Part shown: positions 9,239 to 18,039 of the stretch, one piece after another
How positions within the stretch are numbered: position 1 is the stretch's first letter
Layout: each line of letters begins with the position of its first letter
Assembly: GCA_964501335.1 (NCBI GenBank)
Contig: CAZCTC010000043.1
Coordinates: forward strand, 1 to 64,000
Length of the DNA stretch: 64,000 nucleotides
Source of the DNA: CAZCTC01 sp964501335
GTDB taxonomy: Bacteria; Chloroflexota; Anaerolineae; B4-G1; SLSP01
Direction: 5' to 3'
Notes under the pieces: model-generated
What the model was told of the DNA's origin: nothing
Databases searched by the model: none
The model's input: only the letters and a program-made list of their open reading frames with translations
Made by a program: the position numbers and the translations under genes

Positions 9239-11368
9239 ATGCACGAAAAACAGGCTTCTAGCGAGCGACGGGCAGCGCTGTTGCAGGCAGCCGCCAAGGT
9301 GAGTCGGCAGGTGATCTCGATTTTGGATCCGGATCAGCTGCTGGAGCGCGTGGTCGACATCATTTGTGATGAATTCGGATTCTATTACGCTGGCGTTTTC
9401 TTGCTGGATGAGGCCGGGGAATGGGCGGTTTTGCGTACCGGACGGGGTGAGGCCGGCGCCGCGATGGTCTCTGCCGGGCACAAGTTGCGTGTCGGCGGTA
9501 TTTCGATGATCGGTACGGCAACCGGGCAGCGTCGGGCGTTGATTGCGCTGGATGTCGGTGAGGAACCGGTCCATTTTAAGAATCCCTATTTGCCGCTGAC
9601 CCGTTCGGAGATGGCGTTGCCGTTGGCGGTGGGCGAGCGGGTGATCGGGGCGTTGACGGTGCAGAGCATTGAAGAGGCGGCTTTCACGGAGGACGATATT
9701 ACTTCCCTCCAATCGATGGCGGATCAGCTGGCGGTGGCGCTGGAAAATGCCCGGCTGTACGCTCAGAACCGGTTTGTGTTGCGACAGGCTGAGCGCCGCT
9801 ATCATTTGCTGGATGCCGCTTCCAAAGTGGGCAAGCGGGTGACGTCCATTCTGGACCTGGACCGGCTGTTGAAGGAAACGGTCGATATTATTTGCGATGA
9901 GTACGGCTTCTATTATGCCGGCGTTTTTCTGCTCGATGAGACCAAAGAGTGGGCGGTGTTGCGCACGGGCCGCGGCGATGCCGGGGCCCGGATGGTGACG
10001 GCCGGGCATAAATTGAAGGTTGGCGGGATTTCGATGATCGGTACGGCGACCGGGCAACGGCGGGCGTTGATTGCACTGGATGTCGGCGAAGAGCCGGTCC
10101 ACTTTAAGAATCCTTATCTGCCGCTGACCCGTTCGGAGATGGCGTTGCCGCTGGCGGTGGGCGAGAAGGTGATCGGGGCGTTGACGGTGCAGAGTATGGA
10201 AGAGTCGGCCTTTACGGAGGACGATATCACTTCGCTGCAATCGATGGCCGATCAACTGGCGGTGGCGCTTTCGAATGCTCAGCTGCTGCGCGATCTGGAA
10301 GCGGCGCATGCGGAGCTGGTGCGGACCAAGACTTTCGAGGCTTTGGCGACGGCCACGCTCGAGGCGATCCACTGGATCGGGAACAAGGCGCTGCCCATTT
10401 CGGCCAGCGTGAACCGGCTGCGCGAAGATCTGAACGATCTGCAGGGGGTCGATGCCGATCTGCTGGAGTCGGTGCGCGAGGATCTGACGTTGATTGAGGA
10501 CAGCGCGCGGTTGATTGTGGCGGTGCAGGAGCATCTGATCGGGCCGGCGCGGGAACAGGAACCGCATCCGGTGATGGTCGAGGATGTGATCAAGGATGTG
10601 GCGGTTTCGATGAAGATTCCGGCCGCGACCATTTCCTATCAGGTGGCTCCCGAGACTCCGTTGGCGGTGGTCGATACGACGCAGTTGAGCCGCGTTCTGG
10701 GTTATGTGCTGAAGAATGCGGTGGAAGCCGTGGAGGGGGTGGAGAATCCCCATATCTGGGTGGAGCTGGCCCCGACTGAGGATCGGCATTACATGTTGGT
10801 GCGGATTGCCGATTCGGGGACCGGGATTCCCGAGGCGGAGATGGGCAAAATCTGGGCGGCTTTCTATTCGACCAAGGGGGCGAGCAAGCACGCCGGGTTG
10901 GGGCTTTCGGCCTGTGTTCAGATTTTGAAGCAGATGGATGGGAAGATTTCGGCGTTCAATCGGCCCGAAGGCGGGGCGGTCTTTGAGATCCTGTTGCAGG
11001 CGGCGGCGCCGGTGACGGCGATGCCTTATCGGCCGGTCGGCAAGTCGGTGCTGTTGATCGACGATGCGGACAGCTGGAGCACTTTTGTAGAGAAGACGCT
11101 GATCCGCGGCGGCGATCGCGTGCAACGGGCAACGAACGGCGATGTGGATCCCAAGGGGTTCGATTTGATTCTGATCGACGATGTGTTGGAATCCGGCGGC
11201 AGTGTGGCGGTGTTGAAGAAGTTGAAGGCGGCCGGGGTCAATTCCAAGACGCTGGTGGTGGCTTCGAGCCTGCGGGTGGAGCGCACGATGGAGCTGGTGG
11301 GCTTTGGGGTGCGCGATGTGGCGCTCAAGCCGTACACCGTGGAGGGGCTGGTTAAGTTGCTCTCCTGA
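9239..11368 (+). CDS. GAF-GAF hybrid histidine kinase with C-terminal receiver
   Basis: A soluble 709-residue protein. Two tandem GAF domains (about 8-168 and 182-340) are near copies of each other, sharing blocks such as ISMIGTATGQRRALIALDVG in protein and most of the matching DNA, which points to a recent internal duplication. A helical region with candidate phosphoacceptor His378 (AIHWIGNKALPI) follows, then a HATPase (about 480-590; LKNAVEAV, DSGTGIP, GLGLSAC) and a C-terminal receiver-like domain (about 601-709) with an IDDAD start and an acidic pair at 647/648 (LILIDD). It is closely related to the hybrid kinase starting at 6782 in both GAF and helical region. It probably forms one phosphorelay with the receiver just upstream. 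Confidence 0.88.
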   Translation: MHEKQASSERRAALLQAAAKVSRQVISILDPDQLLERVVDIICDEFGFYYAGVFLLDEAGEWAVLRTGRGEAGAAMVSAGHKLRVGGISMIGTATGQRRALIALDVGEEPVHFKNPYLPLTRSEMALPLAVGERVIGALTVQSIEEAAFTEDDITSLQSMADQLAVALENARLYAQNRFVLRQAERRYHLLDAASKVGKRVTSILDLDRLLKETVDIICDEYGFYYAGVFLLDETKEWAVLRTGRGDAGARMVTAGHKLKVGGISMIGTATGQRRALIALDVGEEPVHFKNPYLPLTRSEMALPLAVGEKVIGALTVQSMEESAFTEDDITSLQSMADQLAVALSNAQLLRDLEAAHAELVRTKTFEALATATLEAIHWIGNKALPISASVNRLREDLNDLQGVDADLLESVREDLTLIEDSARLIVAVQEHLIGPAREQEPHPVMVEDVIKDVAVSMKIPAATISYQVAPETPLAVVDTTQLSRVLGYVLKNAVEAVEGVENPHIWVELAPTEDRHYMLVRIADSGTGIPEAEMGKIWAAFYSTKGASKHAGLGLSACVQILKQMDGKISAFNRPEGGAVFEILLQAAAPVTAMPYRPVGKSVLLIDDADSWSTFVEKTLIRGGDRVQRATNGDVDPKGFDLILIDDVLESGGSVAVLKKLKAAGVNSKTLVVASSLRVERTMELVGFGVRDVALKPYTVEGLVKLLS

Positions 11369-11379
11369 GACAGAAAGAT

Positions 11380-11430
11380 AAAGATAAAAAAATCGCCGCG
11401 GGCGTAGCCCGCGGCGATTTTTTTATCTTT
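11380..11430 (+). terminator. Bidirectional terminator, 24-bp perfect stem
   Basis: Left arm 11380-11403, loop GTA, right arm 11407-11430. It is perfect over 24 bp, with a GC core flanked by A and T runs (seven T after the core). It lies 11 bases after the kinase stop and can end transcription from the plus strand. Its A/T symmetry lets it work for the converging PBP gene too. Confidence 0.88.
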
Positions 11431-11475
11431 ATTTCATTTCTATTCCCCGGCTTCGCCGGGGAATAGAAATGAAAT
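11431..11475. terminator. Second hairpin in the convergent gap, 21-bp stem
   Basis: Arms 11431-11451 and 11455-11475 with loop TTC. It follows directly after the previous hairpin and ends 3 bases before the stop codon of the minus-strand PBP gene. It is probably the PBP-side terminator, though its T-run is short. Confidence 0.65.
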
Positions 11476-11478
11476 ATA

Positions 11479-14400
11479 TTACATAGGAGGTGGGGTGGGG
11501 ATGGGCGACTCGGGTGTCCAGGTGGGTTCGGGTGTGAAGGTCGGCGTCGGCGGCTCCGGGGTGAAGGTGGGGGTCGGCGTGATCGGTTCCGGGGTGAAGG
11601 TGGGGGTGGCGGGCGCCGGCGTGACGGTGGGCGGCGGCGTCAGGGTCGGGGTGGGGCTGATGGTCGGCGTGGGGGTGGGCGTGGAGATGGTCACGATGAC
11701 GCGCCCTTCAAACTGGGCCCCGCTCTTATTGAAGGCGACGACGCGCAGGGTGTAGACGCCGGGCTCGAGGGCGCTGGTGTCCCAGCTGCTCAGTTGATTG
11801 TCGTGGACGATGGCGGTGTGGGGACCGCTGACCCAGCCGAAGCCGATGGGGCTTTCGCCGATGCCATAGGTCACTTCGTAGTGATCGAAATCGGGGATAT
11901 CGACCGTGCCGAAGATATCGACGCGGCCGGAGATGGTTTCACCCTTGCCCGGACGGGTGATCTGGACGTTGATTTTATCGTCGGGATTGGCACAGAAGCG
12001 GGTGGGGGCGATTTCGTAGTTATGTTCGGCGGCCCATTTGCGCATCCATTCCTGCCCGGCGGGATCGAGGACATCGTCGAGGACGACCATGACTTTGGTG
12101 TCGATGTTGGTTTTACAGGCGTCGTTGGCGCGTAGATTGCTGTTGCGGTCGATGTCGACCTGCCGGACCCAGTCGCGGCCGGCGCCCAAGGGAGGATGGT
12201 TGATGTCGAAGACCTCGGTACGCCGTTCAGGGCAGTAGGGGGAGGCTTCGGTGCCGGACATGGTGCAGATCTGCCGTTCGATGATGCCCTGGGGGCGGGG
12301 GAAGGGATGAGCCGGGGTGCCTTCCAGCGCGCGAGCCATCACATTGTGCCAGATGGGCGCGGCGCCGGCCGACCCGGCGACCGAATCCATCGGGGAGTTG
12401 TCGTTGTTGCCGACCCAGACGCCGATGGCGAGGTCGGGAGTGTAGCCGACGGTCCAGGAATCGCGGAAATCGTTGGTCGTGCCGGTCTTGGCCGCGACAG
12501 GGCGGTCGGGGAGTTCCAGCTGGCTGGGGCAATGGTAGACCAGACAGCGGGCCTGGGTGTCGGAGAGGATGTGGGTGATCAGGTAGGCGAGCTGGGTGGA
12601 GATGGCCTGTTTGCCCTGCGGCTGACGGTTATCCAGGATGATGTTGCCCTGACCGTCTTCAATGTAGAGGATCGGTGACGGGGTCTGGTGGATGCCGGCG
12701 TTGGCGAAGGTGGCGTAGGCGGCCGTGATTTCCAGGGGTTTCATTTCGCCGCCGCCGAGGGTAAGGGCCAGGCCGTAGGCCGGGCGGTTTTCATAGGGAT
12801 AGTCGGGGCATTCGAGCTGGGGTGAGACGATGGAGGTGGCTCCCAGCCGTTCGGCCATATTGAGCAGGCCGTCGACGGAGACGAATTCCAGAGCTTTGAC
12901 GGCCGGGATGTTGAGGGAGTTGGCCAGAGCGGTGCGGATGGTGACCGGGCCGCGGAACTGGCCGTCGTAATTGACGGGTTGGTAGACGTTGCCGGCGGTA
13001 TCGGTGTAGACGGCCGGCAGATCCCAGGCGATGGTGGCGGGAGCCCAGCCCTTTTCAAAGGCGGCGAGGTAGGTGAGCGGTTTGATGGAGGAGCCGGGCT
13101 GGCGACAGCGGAGGATTACATTGACCTGGCCGCCGATGTCGTTGTTGTAGAAATCGGCGCTGCCCACCAGGGCGAGGATGTGACCTGTCGCGGGTTCGAT
13201 GGCGACCAGGGCGCCGTTGCTGACGTTGCGGGCCTGAAGGTTGGCCACGCCTTTGGTGACTTCTTCCTGGGCGATGTTCTGGATGCGGCTGTCGAGGGTG
13301 GTGTGGATGATCAGCCCGCTGCCCTGGTAGAGGGCTGCGGGCCCCAGTTCCTGTTCGGCCCATTGCCGGACGTAAAAGACGAAGTGGGGGGCCGGGATGC
13401 GATCGGTGAAGGTGGGGGTGAAGGGATAGGAGGCGATTTCGGCTTCGGCCGTGCGGGACTGTTCTTCGGTGATGTATTTGTCTTCGACCATCAACGAAAG
13501 AACGATGCGCTGGCGTTTGAGTACGGCATCGAGTCCGCCATGATAGGGATCGTAGACGGCCGGGGATTGGGGAATGCCGGCCAGGAAGGCGGCCTGACCG
13601 ATGGTGAGGCCGGCGGCGTTGGTGCCGAAGTAGGTGCGGGCGGCGGCGTCGATGCCGTAGGCCAGGTTGCCGTAGTTGTTGTTGTTGAGGTAGATTTCCA
13701 GGATTTCATCCTTGGTGTAACGCCGGTTCAGTTCGGCGGCCAGGATGATCTCTTTGATCTTGCGGCTCAGGCTGCGGTCGACCCGTTCTTCGGGGGTGAG
13801 CAAAACGTTGCGGGCGACCTGTTGGGTGATGGTACTGGCGCCGGAAACGGCATTGCCTTCCAGGATGGCGTAATAGATGGAGCGGCCGATGGCGAAGGGA
13901 TCAAAGCCGATATGCGAATTGTAGTAACGATCTTCGGTGGCGATGGTGGCCTGTTGAAGATATTTGGAGATCTGTGAAATCGGGACGTAGGTCCGGCGGC
14001 CGGCATTGGCGTCCATGGCTTCATAGAGCAGATTGCCGTCGCGATCGAGGATGCGACTGCTGGCGAAATTCAATTCATGGCTGCGCAGCTCTTCGGTGGA
14101 GGGGATCTGAGAGGCCAGATAGATATAACCGACAGTGATTCCCATCAGGCCGAGGAAGAAGAGTCCCACGACGGCAATGACGCCCCAAAAGAGAAAGATC
14201 GTCCAGCGGGGCCGACGTTTGACGGGTTCGGCGACGGGGGTAGCGGGGCTGCCGGGGCGGGCGGGCGGTGGGGTGCCCTGACCTCCTCCCCCTGCCGGCG
14301 GCCGGACGGCTACTGTGGGGGCCGTGGCGGGATTGGGACGGATCGAGACCGTCGGCGCGGAGGCCGAGGTATTGGCAGGTGGCCGGACGGCCATGGTGGG

Positions 14401-15431
14401 CGATGCCGAGGGATCGATCCGAATGGTGGCTCCGGAGTCTGGGGTGAGCGGGCGGGTGGCCGGTGTAGCGGGGTCCAGCCGACGGGTAGGCTCGGCGGCG
14501 GAAGGCTGGGCCGGTGGTTGAGAGGCGGGCTGCTGAACTTGCAGTCGGCGGGTAGGCTCGGCGGCGGAGGATTGGGGTGGTGGTTGAGGGGCGGGCTGCT
14601 GGACTTGCAGTCGGCGGGTGGGTTCGGCGGCGGAGGATTGGGGCGGTGTTTGGGCGGCGGGCGGGTGGATTTCCAGCCGGCGGGTGGGTTCGGCGCCCGG
14701 GGAGGCGGCCGGCGTAGCCGCTGGTGGTGTGACGGCCGGTTCGATCGGTTTGGCCGGGCGTATGATCATCTGGCGGGTGGGTTCGACTGCATAGGGATCG
14801 AAGGGCGGCGGGGCGACCGGTTGGACGGGGGCATCGGTCGGCGGGTCCAGCCGGCGGGTGGGTTGGGCGGCCGGCGTAGCCGGCGGTGGTGTGCCGGCCG
14901 GTTCGATCGGTTTGGCCGGGCGTATGATCAGCTGGCGGGTGGGTTCGACNNNNNNNNNNNNNNNNNNNNNNNNNNNNNNNNNNNNNNNNNNNNNNNNNNN
15001 NNNNNNNNNNNNNNNNNNNNNNNNNNNNNNNNNNNNNNNNNNNNNNNNNCGGCCGGTTCGATCGGTTTGGCCGGGCGTATGATCAGCTGGCGGGTGGGTT
15101 CGACTGCATAGGGATCGAAGGGCGGCGGGGTGACCGGTTGGGCGGGGGCATCGGCCGGCGGGTCCGGTCGGCGGGTGGGTTGGGCGGCCGGCGTAGCCGG
15201 CGGTGGTGTGCCGGCCGGTTCGATCGGTTTGGCCGGGCGTATGATCAGCTGGCGGGTGGGTTCGACCGCATAGGGATCGAAAGGCGGTGGGGTGACCGGT
15301 TGGACGGGGGCTTCAGCCGGCGGGTCCGGTCGGCGAGAGGGTTCGGTGCCTGCGGGTTGGGCGGCCTCCGGTTTGGAGGCCGCGTCCTCCTCGGGTTTTT
15401 CAAGGGGTTTGGTTTCATCTACTGACGACAT
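11479..15431 (-). CDS. Class A penicillin-binding protein (PBP1A-like), interrupted by assembly gap
   Basis: Bifunctional peptidoglycan glycosyltransferase/transpeptidase. The long N-terminal cytoplasmic tail is Pro-rich and repetitive: 54-residue units (162 bp) around YAVEPTRQLIIRPAKP, then shorter EPTRRL repeats. One membrane segment follows (about 14115-14204). The GT51 domain (about 13500-14060) has the ATEDRYY catalytic Glu motif and QQVARN. The transpeptidase (about 12300-13180) has SSIK (Ser codon 13090-13092), SLN and KTG (12481-12489). The C-terminus has an Ig/Fn3-like domain and a Thr/Pro-rich tail (PTPTFTPEP), probably reaching the wall. The frame differs on the two sides of the 100-N gap, which fits a placeholder gap rather than a real frameshift. 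The true length is unknown. Confidence 0.9.
14759..15399 (-). repeat. 162-bp coding tandem repeat in PBP cytoplasmic tail
   Basis: The marker CGTATGATCA recurs at 14759, 14921, 15076 and 15238. The spacing is 162 bp on each side of the gap. Across the gap it is 155 bp, including the 100 N. Each unit encodes 54 residues, including EPTRQLIIRPAKPIEPAG and PVTPPPFDPYAV. The collapse point of this array is the assembly gap. Confidence 0.9.
14950..15049. other. Assembly gap of 100 N
   Basis: Exactly 100 N inside the 162-bp repeat array. Keeping the repeat period would need 107 bp (or 107 plus a multiple of 162), which also restores the reading frame. The N run is therefore a fixed-size placeholder. 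Confidence 0.95.
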
Positions 15432-15593
15432 GACGATTCTCCTGATGGCTGGCTATCAGCCGAGTTTGTTTGGGTAGAGTTTTATAAGGCCGGTTTAGGG
15501 CGACCATAAAGGTCGCCCCTACGGGGAATGACGTTTTGTAGGGGCGGCCCGATGTGGCCGCCCTGGATCCCCGAAATTTTGTTAACATGATTT
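15432..15593. repeat. Short intergenic gap with palindromic GTAGGGGCG-type repeats
   Basis: It holds GGGCGACCATAAAGGTCGCCC and GGGGCGGCCCGATGTGGCCGCCC (about 15498-15563). Both are inverted repeats, with matching copies at about 47035-47220. No gene is visible. For the flanking minus-strand genes they would be transcribed as hairpins. Confidence 0.7.
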
Positions 15594-17042
15594 TCAATGA
15601 TTCAAGGGCAGGGAGAAGGTGAAGGTACTTCCCCGGTTGATCTGGCTTTCGACCCAGATGCGGCCGCCGTGGGCTTCGACGGCCAGTTTACAGAAGGCCA
15701 GTCCCAGGCCGGTATCGGTCCGCTGACCCAGTTTTTTGTCTTTGACCTGGCTGAATTTGCGGAAGAGCTGGGGGATGGCTTCGGCGGGGATGCCTTCCCC
15801 GTTGTCCTGGATGCTGATCCAGATTTCGCCGGGATGAGATTCGGCTCGCAGGGCGATTTTGCCGCCGCGATCGGTATGTTTGATGGCGTTGGTGAGCAGA
15901 TTGGTCAGGATCCGGCGCAGCATATCTTGATCGGCTTCGAAGGGCGGCAGGCCGTCGGGCAGTTCAACCGTGAGGCTTTTGTCCGTTTCCTGCACAGCAG
16001 GAGTGAGTGGGCGCACGACGATATCGGCCAGGGCCGCCATGTCGATGGGTTCTTTTTTCAGGGTGAGCTGACCCTCTTCGATGCGGCTGATGTCGAGCAG
16101 ATTCATGATCATATCCAGCAGGCGTTCGCTGGCCTGATAGGATTGATCGACCATCATCCGATTCTGTTCCGGAGTCTGGCGGTCGATCCCCCGGTCCAGG
16201 AGTTTGAGGTAGCCCATGATGGCCGTCAAGGGGCTTTTCATATCGTGGACGATCATATTGGTGAGGTCGGTTTTGAGCTGCTCCAGCTCTTCGAGTTCGC
16301 GGTTGCGTTCTTCCAGGATCTGGCGCTGTTGTTTGATCAGAAAGTCGGCCTGATGGGCGAAGCCATGCTGAACTATATAAAAAAGACCCATGGCGACCAG
16401 CAGGACCAGGATCACGACGACGTTGGTGAGCAACAGCGACCGGCGCATCTCGGTGACATCCTGGTAGATTTCAAAGGCCCGGACGACCGTTCCGTTTGAG
16501 GCGCGGACCGGGACATAGGTTTCGATAGCGTCGACGGCGATTCTTTCTCCGGGCAGGTCACCGGCTTCCTGGGAGTACTGCAATTCAGCGCTGGGTTTGC
16601 CGGTCAGGGCGCTTTGCAGATGTTCATTGATACTGTCGCAGCGGCCGATCTGTTCGATTTCGGTGCTGTAGAGGATGCAGCTTTGGGTATCGTAGATTTT
16701 CAGCTCTTCGATATTGAAGGCAGCCATGTCTTTGCGGACCAGTTGATCGAAACGTTGAAAATCGGCCGTTTGATCGAGTGCGGGAATCTGGATATCCACG
16801 GCTTCTGGGCCGGCATATTCCTGCATGAGGCGCGTGTCGAGGCCCTGGGCGATGGACATGGCGTAACGTTCGCTGATCTTCAGCATGCTGTTGTTCATGA
16901 TCATCGTGAAGGTGAACCAAAGGCCGATGCCCAGCAGGGCTACCGTCACGCCGGTGGTCAGGCTGAGATAGAGCAGCAGGTTGAACGGGCGGGGATCGGC
17001 GGCCCGGGCGGTGGTAATGGGATGGCGGTTGGCTGGGTTCAT
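15594..17042 (-). CDS. Membrane sensor histidine kinase
   Basis: A 482-residue two-TM sensor kinase. TM1 lies at about 23-45 and TM2 at about 192-215, enclosing a periplasmic-side sensor domain of roughly 145 residues that looks like a single Cache/PAS fold (YDTQSCILYSTEIEQIG, then ETYVPVRASNGTVVRAFEIY). A coiled linker leads to HisKA with His266 in IVHDMKSPLTAIMGYL and a HATPase with NLLTNAIKHT, DNGEGIP and TGLGLAF. The H-box has Asp-Met-Lys where Glu-Leu-Arg is usual, a common variant. No response regulator is adjacent. It starts 15 bp after the MaoC gene and may share its transcript. Confidence 0.9.
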   Translation of the reverse strand: MNPANRHPITTARAADPRPFNLLLYLSLTTGVTVALLGIGLWFTFTMIMNNSMLKISERYAMSIAQGLDTRLMQEYAGPEAVDIQIPALDQTADFQRFDQLVRKDMAAFNIEELKIYDTQSCILYSTEIEQIGRCDSINEHLQSALTGKPSAELQYSQEAGDLPGERIAVDAIETYVPVRASNGTVVRAFEIYQDVTEMRRSLLLTNVVVILVLLVAMGLFYIVQHGFAHQADFLIKQQRQILEERNRELEELEQLKTDLTNMIVHDMKSPLTAIMGYLKLLDRGIDRQTPEQNRMMVDQSYQASERLLDMIMNLLDISRIEEGQLTLKKEPIDMAALADIVVRPLTPAVQETDKSLTVELPDGLPPFEADQDMLRRILTNLLTNAIKHTDRGGKIALRAESHPGEIWISIQDNGEGIPAEAIPQLFRKFSQVKDKKLGQRTDTGLGLAFCKLAVEAHGGRIWVESQINRGSTFTFSLPLNH

Positions 17043-17057
17043 GGTGTCACCTGATTT

Positions 17058-17519
17058 CTAAGCGGGGTCGGCGGCAGGTCTGCCGCGGATCAACAGAGTC
17101 CATTGACCTTTTTGGACAATTTCATCGTGCTGGTTGAAGAGCTGGATGTCGAGGGTGACGAAGCCGCCCCGGTAATCGGGGAGGGCTCGTTTGCCGGAGA
17201 CGGTGATGCGGGCGCGGATGGTGTCGTCGATTTTGATGGGGGCGCGGAATTTCCATTCCAGGTTGGTGAAGGCTTCGACCGTTTCGCCGACGAGGCCGGC
17301 GGTATAGGCGAGGCCGGTGGCGGCGGAGAGGCCCAGTATACCGTGGGCAATGCGTTCGCCGAAGGGGGTGCCGGCAGCGTAGGCGGGATCAAGGTGCAGC
17401 GGATTGGCGTCGCCGGAGACGGCGGCGAAGGCCTGGATGTCGGCGTCGGTGATGGTGCGAGCCGGGGTTTCGATGGTGTTTCCGGGTTCCAGTTCTTCGT
17501 AATAGAGTTTTTTGTTCAT
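17058..17519 (-). CDS. MaoC-type (R)-hydratase, hotdog fold
   Basis: A 153-residue single hotdog-fold protein of the MaoC dehydratase family, which hydrates enoyl-CoA to (R)-3-hydroxyacyl-CoA or dehydrates the reverse. The active-site block SGDANPLHLDPAYA supplies the catalytic pair Asp37 and His42. The FGERIAHGIL helix follows, as in PhaJ-type enzymes. Length matches the single-domain family. The start is the first Met (MNKKLYYEEL). It lies between a glycosyltransferase and a sensor kinase on the same strand. A metabolic link to either is not evident. Confidence 0.88.
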   Translation of the reverse strand: MNKKLYYEELEPGNTIETPARTITDADIQAFAAVSGDANPLHLDPAYAAGTPFGERIAHGILGLSAATGLAYTAGLVGETVEAFTNLEWKFRAPIKIDDTIRARITVSGKRALPDYRGGFVTLDIQLFNQHDEIVQKGQWTLLIRGRPAADPA

Positions 17520-18039
17520 ATTGTTTCCCTCTGAGGTCCTATTATACGACCAGAACTTTATTTTTCATTTTTCTCAATCCGTGCGGGTCTGTTTTCAACG
17601 TCTCGCAGCAGGTGTTTTTCCGGTAAGATGTGCTGCATAAAATTGCCAAAAAGTGCCTTTTCATTCCCCCTATTCCCCCTGCCCCCCTTTCCCCCGAGGG
17701 AAAGGGGGGTAAAAACTGCATTTTGTGGCCCGCCGCGGCCGCGGCGGGCCACAAAATGCTTAATCCCCCCCTTCTTCCCCCGCTTGCGGGGGGAGAAGGG
17801 GGCAAGGGGGATATGAGGGGGAGAAAAAACATTCCTGGCACACTTTTTTGCAAGAAAAATTCGTCCATGGTTAACTGTGATCCTACCAGCTTTAGAAAGC
17901 CGCCGAAAAAATGGGCTTTTCTTTGTGTGTGATTGGTATTTTGCGTGCCTTGGATTATTTTTTTGTCCCGCGCAAGGCTTTTGTCCGGTAAGATGTGCCG
18001 CACGGGAATTATTTTTTTGGTTGTATTTTCGGCGGCTGT
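17520..18039. repeat. Intergenic region of stacked hairpins and degenerate repeat elements
   Basis: I see no convincing gene. Three hairpins stand back to back: C/G-rich arms at 17682-17693 and 17698-17709; a perfect 42-bp palindrome at 17718-17759 (GCATTTTGTGGCCCGCCGC half); and a C-run/G-run hairpin at about 17765-17803. Two degenerate copies of the interspersed element flank them (about 17600-17640 and 17965-18035), marked by TCTCGCAGCAGG..GGTAAGATGTGC and CCGGTAAGATGTGCCGCA. The first part is AT-rich and could carry the MaoC promoter. Confidence 0.7.

Noticed and set aside
9224..11125. 633-codon open frame on the minus strand opposite the GAF-GAF kinase
   Set aside because: It is a shadow of a GC-rich gene. 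Its translation is very rich in His, Arg, Gln and Pro, and it has no ribosome site, while the plus frame encodes clear domains.
12979..13977. 332-codon plus-strand frame opposite the PBP gene
   Set aside because: Gly/Val/Asp-rich antisense shadow of the transpeptidase and GT51 domains. No family motif.
14759..15399. Possible CRISPR-like array
   Set aside because: Units are 162 bp, contiguous, in frame and encode Pro-rich protein. There are no spacers.
14769..15431. Frameshifted or split PBP gene
   Set aside because: The frame change falls exactly at the 100-N gap and is removed if the gap length keeps the repeat period, so it is not a real pseudogene.
17542..18003. 153-codon minus-strand frame
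   Set aside because: It lies wholly in hairpin and repeat DNA, has Pro/Gly low-complexity runs from the C/G tracts and no ribosome site.
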